Shown: positions 56,399 through 64,000 of the stretch, piece by piece
Position numbering within the stretch: the stretch's first letter is position 1
Layout: every line of letters starts with the position of its first letter
Origin: Lycium barbarum
Lineage: Eukaryota; Streptophyta; Magnoliopsida; Solanales; Solanaceae
Direction of reading: 5' to 3'
Length of the DNA stretch: 64,000 nucleotides
Assembly (NCBI RefSeq): GCF_019175385.1
Contig: NC_083337.1
Coordinates: 18,771,885 to 18,835,884 of the forward strand
Translations under genes and position numbers: made by a program
Notes under the pieces: model-generated
Database searches by the model: none
Told to the model about the DNA's origin: nothing
Seen by the model: the letters and a program-made list of their open reading frames with translations, nothing else

Positions 56399-59300
56399 TG
56401 TCACACCCCATTTTTACCCGGAGGTTAAAGTAGAAGTATGACGTATTGGAGATTCCTGTTTTTTGTTTAATGTATGTTAGGAGTCGCCACCTAATTATTT
56501 ATGGTGAATTAGGACACCTAAAGTTTGTTAAAGTTATTTTCTAAAGTTAACTCTGTTTAAGGTCTGCGAAACTTAAGATTCTGGATAAGGGTTCAATTAG
56601 TCTAAAGGGAAGGTATTAGGCACCCTTTAAGACCCATTAACAATGGTTAACCGACCGGACTTATAATTAATTAGGCTAAGTGTAAATATAGTATTATAGA
56701 AAAAGAAAGTAGTCTTATAAGTATGACTAAAGTTCTAAATAAATATGTAAGAATGCTATTTAAAATGGAACTTGTAAAAAATAATAATAATTCGTATAAA
56801 AGAGTACTTTTAATGCTGTTTTGAAATACAACTTATAAATATGATTAAGGTTTTAAGACGAAAGTATAATAGCATTATTTAAAATAACACTTGTAGAAAA
56901 TAGTAAGTGCATAAAAGAGTTTAGTTAAAATGATCTAAAAGATAATGTTTGTACGTATTTGAAGAAAAGTGAGCTATGTCGACTCGCAATTTCAAAGAGT
57001 TATTGTAAAATCAATGTTGAATAAATATTAAAGGCTTCATATAAAGACTAGCAACTTAATATATATATATGGTGCTAAGGTTATTTCGAACAATCGTGTA
57101 TTAAGTGTTGGAAGGAACTAAAGTAAAAAGTTATCCATTGAAACCTATTTCCTTTTATTTTCTTAGAATAAGTTAGTATAAAATTTGGAGTGTTTTAACT
57201 TCTAAAATAGTAAGTGCAATTTGATTCTCTTAGTCAAGATATATAGTCATGGTACTTTGAAGATCAATTATTCCAAAAGATAAATATTAGGGATAATAAA
57301 TAATTTCGACATAAACTAGTGAAGCTAATTATTAGTTTTCTTTTTTTGAATTAACTACCCACTATTAAACTAAACTTCATTAATACACTAGACATTATCT
57401 ACATTAATAAAATAAAATAAGATGTTAGTCATACAAAGCAAATAAAAATACACAACACAAATAAAAATAAGGAAGAGAGGAAAGAGTAAATGGATCAGTC
57501 CATTTTTAGGACTGCCGCTGCAGCCTATTTTATTATTGGGCTTTGGCCCAGAAAATCCTTTTAGTTGCTGCGGACTGATGTGACAGAGGCTGACTCGAGG
57601 TAAATATTTCGTTGGGCTTCGGCCCAACATCGAATGCGGGAAGAGACAAGTCCCCGGACTCATACGCGATGTTCATGCATAAGTAACAAAGAAAAAGGAT
57701 TAGTATGAGATCGATAACCAAGGCTAACACATAAGATATAGACCCAAAAATCAGCAAGTTGAATATATGTAATGTATATATTTGAGTATACTCGTTCGTA
57801 TAATCAACATAACGCAGCAAAATCCCTTCAACGCATAACAATCCGAGATAAGGGTTACAAGACACGTAATGTGAACTTCTTTTAGTTATATATGTAGTGT
57901 ACCTTCCCATGCATAACCAAGCGTATACCAACCATGTATATCTTGTATATTTCGTATATATAATCAAGAATTTAAAACCCAGAAATTCAGCAAGATGAAA
58001 CCACATAAAGGGGTAAGCTTATACATAGCCTGCCTACATTCGGCTGAACAATCACGATGCACGTCAACTAGAAATAGGCATAAACCAGCAACAAACAGTC
58101 GATCAAAGGGAAACTGACCATATTAACATGCTGAGCAATCTTGAATCATGTGAACAACACAGTATCAATGTATGATTAAATAAACCAGAATTTCATAATC
58201 TCGGACAGATATAGGGCAGGAAATTAAAATAGCAGAACAGCCCAACACGAGATAATTCAGTTCTAATTCTGTGAAAACTGAAATAAAACTAGAAACTTTG
58301 GTATTGATCCATACTTAAACAGAGGAAAGAACTGATTGCTTAACTTAACACACATGGTGGAAAATATGCGCACATTGGTAACCAAATTAACTCAACTGCA
58401 AACAAAACTCTTTTTACGGTTGAAGCATAGAAGAAGTCAAAGAACCAATTAAGAGAATGAACTAAACCTAATAGAATAAGCAACCTCTTAATAAGAACTA
58501 GAGCAAGCTAAAACATGAAAGGCTAATCTAATAACTTAATGAAGGCTAAATTACTGACTAAACAACAGACCGGAATTAGACGAGAACTAAAATCAGAAAT
58601 TAACATATATAAACCCATATGAACGCATAGGTGGGCTGAGGAATGAAAATAAGAAACCAAATAAGGTCTGACTATTATCAGATATTTGGACATAGTCTAC
58701 AAAAACCTACTCCCCAAATATAATTCAAGCTGCAGAGACTCCATCACCATTTATGATATCATTTAGACTGGTTTTATAGGATTTCAAAACATATAAATCT
58801 AGGAGTTTGTATCATGCCCTTATACCATAGTTAGCTTATTAGGGTGTTCACGTGAGAACATCCCATATGATCATCAAATAGAGATCTTAAACCATATTTT
58901 CAAGTGAAACACCGAATATGCTAAATAAGCAGCAACTATTATCAAATGTAGCTTCCTATTTTACGACCTCGGACATAATTTCCTATTTTTGCGACATTGG
59001 ACATACAAACTCCATCACAGCACTAAACTTGAAACTAACAGCATCTTAAACACGCAAACGGGGAATCCCAACACACATCAAAAAATTAAAGCGAATCAAA
59101 TATAGAGGAAAGGGATTGCACTGACCTTTGTCGTGTGCAGTGAACGGGGTGTCGACGGCGTCGAATCTACGTTTCGAACAAGACGAACTCAAAAACTCGA
59201 ACAATCTTTCGAATCGAAATCCCTATAGTACTGAATGATCTAAAAAGTTTGGTTTTGATTTTTTTTTTTTCGAATAATCCACTAAACCCGAAGCCGAGTA

Positions 59301-60165
59301 GAATTTGGGCAAACCAAGATTAAAGTAGTGGTGGTAAATAAAGTCTTGCGATATCGTAAGATCTGGATGTTCGACCCGATTAAATAGGAAAGATTTTGTA
59401 ACGAGAGAAATGCTCGGTTACTCTCCTCTCTGTACCCCTTTCTAAAAAATGCTCCCCCCTCACATTGAATCAAATCCCCCGCTTTATAGGACTTTGTTTG
59501 GTAAAAAACAAATAGAGGAGCGTAAGAGAGAGACGGAGTGGGGAGCAGCGTGTAGGGGACAAGGGAACGTGGGCTGGTATAAAGGTGGAGGGGAACGTGA
59601 GGATCGAGGCGAGAGGAAAGGAAGGAGAAAGAGAAAGGGAAGGAGAGGAGGCGGGTGAAGATGAAAAAGAAAAGAAAAGGGTTAGGGATTAGGGTTAAAA
59701 GGGTATTGGGCCGGGTAGATGTAATGTGGGCTGAAAATATGGGTTGAAAATGTGGGTTGGGTATTGAAATGTGGGTTGTTTATTTGGGTAGGGAAATAAT
59801 ATTAAATTTGTATTTTGGGCCATTAATTTGGCTGAAAATTGTTGATCCTTCCTCCGCTATTTGAATTATTTTTGGGCTTCTAGTTTAATAACTGGTATAA
59901 TATATATTATGTAAATATAATAAATAATTAATATGTAGAAAAATAAATATTTTGCAAAGTGTTGTCTTGTAATTAATTTAACGATTCCAAACCCGAAAAA
60001 TGAAACGATGACTAACCGTTTAAAATCTGTGATAAAGTAATACTTATAATGTTAAAAAATAAAAGTAGCGAAAATAATAGTAGTGAAAATAAAGTATTTA
60101 GCTCGTCAGTAAATTTAGAAACCCGGGTAAATTAAATAGGAGAGGGACAAAATTGGGTGTCAACA
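56399..60165 (-). repeat. 5' LTR of the gag-only element (3767 bp)
   Basis: Nearly identical to the left LTR; visible changes are single bases such as CCCGAAGG/CCCGGAGG near the start. This LTR would drive the element's RNA. Confidence 0.93.
59482..59490 (-). promoter_or_regulatory. TATA box of the 5' LTR
   Basis: On the minus strand CCTATAAAG in CAAAGTCCTATAAAGCGGGG. The twin lies at 48864-48872. A GA-rich block (about 59520-59660) lies just upstream on the minus strand. Confidence 0.6.
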
Positions 60166-62972
60166 CTAACAGCAGTGAAACTCTTAAACATAGGTCATTT
60201 TAGAATTACCCATTCTTACCCAGATTAGACATAATTTTAATAATCCTTTATTCGATATTATAATCCACACGATAGAATGAATAAATAATTTGTGACCTAG
60301 AAGGGATGATCCTATGTGACAAATGACTTACTTAACAACTAGATATATTCCTAGTCGTCTGGGTCACGGATCTCGATTTCAAAACACTTCAAACTTCAAG
60401 CCAATCACAAACACAAAAATTTAATAAACAATATCCATGGCAGCAACTAGAACGCTAGCAAAAAAGGAAGAGTATAGCCAAATGTTATCATTTTCTTTCT
60501 CGAATCTTCAGTTCTGTTCGGGTGAATTTCGAGGAACTAAGAGGCATAAAGGAGGACGTGGATGCACATTTCAAGCCTTTGCGGGGTGACGTCGAGTCTT
60601 AAAGTAAGACTCTTCGACTCCGGTGTATCATGCAAAAGAAAAGAAAAAAGTAGGATTAGAGCACGGTATAATTTTATAGTATTCGCGATCATCATACATG
60701 GAAAACTTAAAGATAATTATCATATGCGAAGGAAATATCCATCCCAAACAAAAGCTTACAGCCGAACTGATGACATATAAAAATAGATAGAATGGACCGT
60801 AAGACCCAATACCAACAAAGCAGTTAAAGGAAAACAAGTGCAGGCCCAATAACGCGTCCAAGCAACAAAAGAAACGAATAACGTAGGTCCAAAATAAATG
60901 GAGCAGTTTCAGTTTGGTCACGGGCAGAGATGGCTTAAAACAATATGAAGCAAGAAGAGGTAAGATGTGATCTAAGGAAATCAGGTTTCAGATCTGAGGA
61001 CAGTGTAATGCAAGCAGTGCAAGATCAACATTTTGGTTCATGATAAACATTTCATTCACAACTATAAAGAAGGCATAAATGGACATAATTCATAAGCACA
61101 TTTTAGGCTAAGGTGACATTTAGACATGGGAATGCAAAAGCTGAATTTTCATCACACACTGTTTCAGTTTGGCGGTAAGACAACTCTTTAAAACTTGAAC
61201 AAATTAGCACCTTAACTAAGCATATATTAAGACTTAGGAAAAAAAACCATTTCGTAGCACCCTATCTTCAACATATAGCTTATTTTTGGTTTAGCAACTC
61301 AACATTGAAGAATTCAGTCAGAATCATATATAGATTAAATGCTATCAAACCTCAAGATTTTAATTACCGACTTAAGGACCTGATATTGACACCTGAGTAG
61401 ATAGCGATCTATAACATATTAACATCTAAGAAACACAAGAATACTATATAAGTGATTTTGCCAAAGTGATTAGCCCCTTTTAGATTAAGTTATACTAAAC
61501 TACCTTATGAGCTAATACTATATAACTTATACATGATATAGGCAGAATGTCAGATCCATGTATCAACAACCAAACAAGAGATCATACTAACCATCATTAA
61601 CTAACAAATGAGCAGAAAACAAGCCAAGTGAAAACACATAACTAAACTAAAAGTGAGCTATGCTAGCACTTCTACTACTTAACAACAAAACAAAATAAAT
61701 AGGCTTGCCTACATAAACAGATGACCAAATTAGCTAATTTTAGACTAAGATAACAATCAAACAGGTACGAACTATCATAAACTAAGCACAAACAGGCTAT
61801 TACTTAGATCTTAATATCATGATTACATGAAAATGACTCGGAACCAGAACTTCGACATAATATTTTGACATAAGCGACTGGCTAAACAAAACAGAGAACC
61901 AAACAAACCTAAACATGATGAAATAAAATCCTAAACCATAGCTTCCAACAAGTCAAATAGCATTACTACTATATATTTCAGGAACTAAAAATGCAATGGT
62001 CTCAGATATTACCTTTTGTTAGTGCAGTGAACTGGGCGTCGAGGCCTGATCTACACTCGATTTTAAAGTAACAGCAGAAAGGATAAACGACTTAATCTTT
62101 CAAACTGAGTATTCCCAGGTATAGTGAAAAAAGTGTAAATATTTTTAGGAGGAGTTCAGGCGGCTGGAGAGAACTCTTTTGTTGAATCAAAATGCGAGTA
62201 TTTATAGGATGATTTAGGGTTTTCCCGGTTCGAAATTAGGCGGGACTTTAACATCTAGGGTTTCAAAAAAACGAATCCAAATGGATCCGTTGAAATCTGG
62301 ATGTTGAAGGCGTTTTTCAGCAGATTTCAAATGGTTGACTTGGATTTTATCTGCAAATGGGTCGACCATCTATGGTCTTTTAGGGTCACATGCGTTTGAA
62401 GAGAGAAAAAGAAACGCCTTTCTCTGTCAATCGACAGAAAGCTCAAACGAAGTAGACGTCGAGACAGTTTGTGTGCCAAAATGGTGTAGACACGACTGCT
62501 CGTGGTTAAAGAGGAGTGTATCGTAGCTAGAAATGGAGGAAGGAGAGAGAGAGGGGGAGGAGAGAGAGAGAGATGAGCTGCGGCGTCTGTTGAAGCGATT
62601 AGGTTTAGGGGGTAGAAATGTAGAGGTTGGGCCGGTCGGGTCGAGTAGTTTTTAGGCGGGTAGTGGGTATTGGGCTGGTCTGTTAAAGATATGGACTGGT
62701 GGGCTGGGTGGAATCCGAATTTGGCCTTTTTCTTTCTCTAATTAATTTATTTGGACATCTTCATCTTAATAATTTGGACTAGAATTAACCACTTTCAAAT
62801 AGATAATACAACTTCTTATTAAAATAAATAACCGTGCAATAAATATTGAAAATATTAATATAGTGCTTTCTTAAGTAAATTTGAAATAACTTGTCCAAAT
62901 TATTAACGATCAAGAAGCGCAGATAAAATTAATTGAAGGAAAAATGGGACAAAATTGCGTGTCAACACTTAC

Positions 62973-64000
62973 CTGTCTTAAATGATCATAACATATACCT
63001 CTTTGATATTACTAAGGTGTTGAGAGTTTGTTTCAAACACATGATAGCATGTTAAGAGTGGACTGTTGTTTCAGTAATTATAAGAAGTGAAGATTTATGT
63101 GGTTTATGAGACAGTCTTAACTTGAAGTAGTGGAACATTATAGCTATTATGTTTGAGAATCCACTAATCCACTCCCTACTGTTAAATGTGATATGATTGA
63201 TGACTGTTTTAAGAGAGTTGTTAAGGTTGTACTTAAATATTAAGTTCAATGGCATATTCATGTTTTTACAAAAAGTCATTATATGTGCTTCATGGTAATA
63301 TGTTGGCCTGTGGAATATTCAAAATCATTTGTTTGACTTTAATATGCATACATATGCCTATCATTCTAAAGAAAATAACTAAAAGAATCTGTAATTGCAT
63401 TGGCATGTCTGTTTGAGTGAAAGTTGATAGCCTAAAATAGTTAAGAGCCTGAATGGATAAAAAATGTTGGGCTTTTATCATGATAAGTTAAACTGGTGAG
63501 ATACATCTGCGATAGATAATGGAATTGTTTATGATCATTTAAGTACAAAAGAGTCTTAAGAGGATGTCACTTTGATGTGGTAAGGCAATGAGTGATTATC
63601 CTAGGGGTAGGGAAAGGTTAAGAAATACTTTGAGTTCTTTTACTCAATCTAGTACTACTAATCCTAGGCTGCTGGGGTTCCTCTTTTTATGAACCACAAT
63701 TCTATGGGACCCTCTAAGTTTTCAGTAAATGAAAAAGGGAATACTGTGAAAACAGCATGATGAAATGAAGTATTGGGTTTTGTGTGCAGCAACAAAAAAA
63801 AAACAGTATTGCATATGTGTAGCCTTGTTTCCTCTTTAGTGTTTTCTGTGATTATGTCCTGCCCTTGTGCTTCTTGATGTTATGGATTTGATGAATTAAA
63901 GTGATATTTATTTTCTAGGATAGTCTAGGCTATAACATGTCCACACTTGACTATTTTCGTGCTTAAGACACTCTTAAAGTAATCTAGATGCTCTTGTCCT
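62973..64000. other. Nothing recognised to the window end
   Basis: AT-rich, intron-like sequence, with frames of 63-75 codons lacking any family features. It continues the host sequence found at 44463-45091. Confidence 0.45.

Larger units (their letters stand above)
45778..60165 (-). mobile_element. Young gag-only Tat/Ogre-like LTR retrotransposon
   Basis: Two 3.77-kb LTRs (45778-49547 and 56399-60165) with only scattered differences, identical flanks CTAAC (45773-45777 and 60166-60170), a primer site by the right LTR and a polypurine tract by the left one define a complete element on the minus strand, 14.4 kb. The 6.85-kb interior has a 1.1-kb leader, gag (53120-55261) and about 3.5 kb of non-coding, partly tandem-repeated sequence. 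No protease, RT, RNase H or integrase was found. It is the innermost and probably youngest insertion here. Mobility would need enzymes supplied by an autonomous Tat/Ogre relative. Confidence 0.92.
45097..62967 (-). repeat. Solo LTR (about 3.5 kb) interrupted by a nested element
   Basis: The left part 45097-45777 starts TGTTATACCCTATTTTAACC; the right part 60171-62967 ends GCGTGTCAACA. CTTAC flanks both ends (45092-45096 and 62968-62972). Between the parts sits the element at 45778-60165 with its own CTAAC duplication. A TATA box on the minus strand (about 62199-62208, CCTATAAATA) and the GTCGCCACCTAATTATT block (45171) mark it as a relative of the other Tat/Ogre-like LTRs. About 3480 bp without the insertion. 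Confidence 0.85.

Overview
The window is plant nuclear DNA, almost certainly from a Solanaceae species. It is AT-rich, its genes are split by introns, and it holds several repeats that I know from nightshades: a TS-type SINE with a (TTG)n tail, SolS-like SINEs, Stowaway MITEs with CTCCCTCCGTCCC ends, and Ty3-gypsy elements of the Athila and Tat/Ogre type. I cannot name the genus. All calls were made by eye, without database searches.

Layout. 1-194: exon(s) of an IQM-type calmodulin-binding protein gene. About 1440-2600: one end of a CACTA transposon (with a promoter and a 5' UTR exon) inserted into a degenerate Ty1-copia element that ends at about 5633. 5837-6455: broken copy of a polyamine/amino-acid transporter gene. 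7179-13140: dense small DNA transposons, including a MULE-like element with an 8-bp target duplication (7901-9443), a 743-bp tandem duplication carrying a TS SINE (9108-10594), two more terminal-inverted-repeat elements and a foldback element. 13371-19295: a non-autonomous Athila-like LTR retrotransposon with 5-bp target duplications, a tRNA-Asp-type primer site and one gag-like ORF with two zinc knuckles. 19385-20110: gypsy integrase relic. 20339-26439 (minus): the only intact host gene I find, a five-exon short-chain dehydrogenase/reductase of the salutaridine reductase/neomenthol dehydrogenase class, with many MITEs and SINEs in its introns. 27157-28291: a MULE-like element with a coding-looking interior. 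28809-34330: local tandem duplications and AT microsatellites.

35645-62967 is a stack of minus-strand Ty3-gypsy LTR insertions, each with target duplications: a 6.5-kb apparent solo LTR (35645-42169, AAACC), a 1.2-kb solo LTR related to the Athila-like element (43271-44457, GTGCY), and a 3.5-kb solo LTR (45097-62967, CTTAC). The last is split by a young Tat/Ogre-like element (45778-60165, CTAAC) with 3.77-kb LTRs. That inner element keeps only gag, broken by one stop codon, and a 3' region of tandem repeats; no protease, reverse transcriptase or integrase is visible.

The SDR gene is the only locus here likely to make a working enzyme. Everything else is the transposable-element landscape around it. 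The most unusual observations are the gag-only elements, a GC hairpin kept at the same distance from the TATA box in two related LTR families though its sequence differs, and a primer-site-like decamer inside the LTR ends of three Tat/Ogre-like families.
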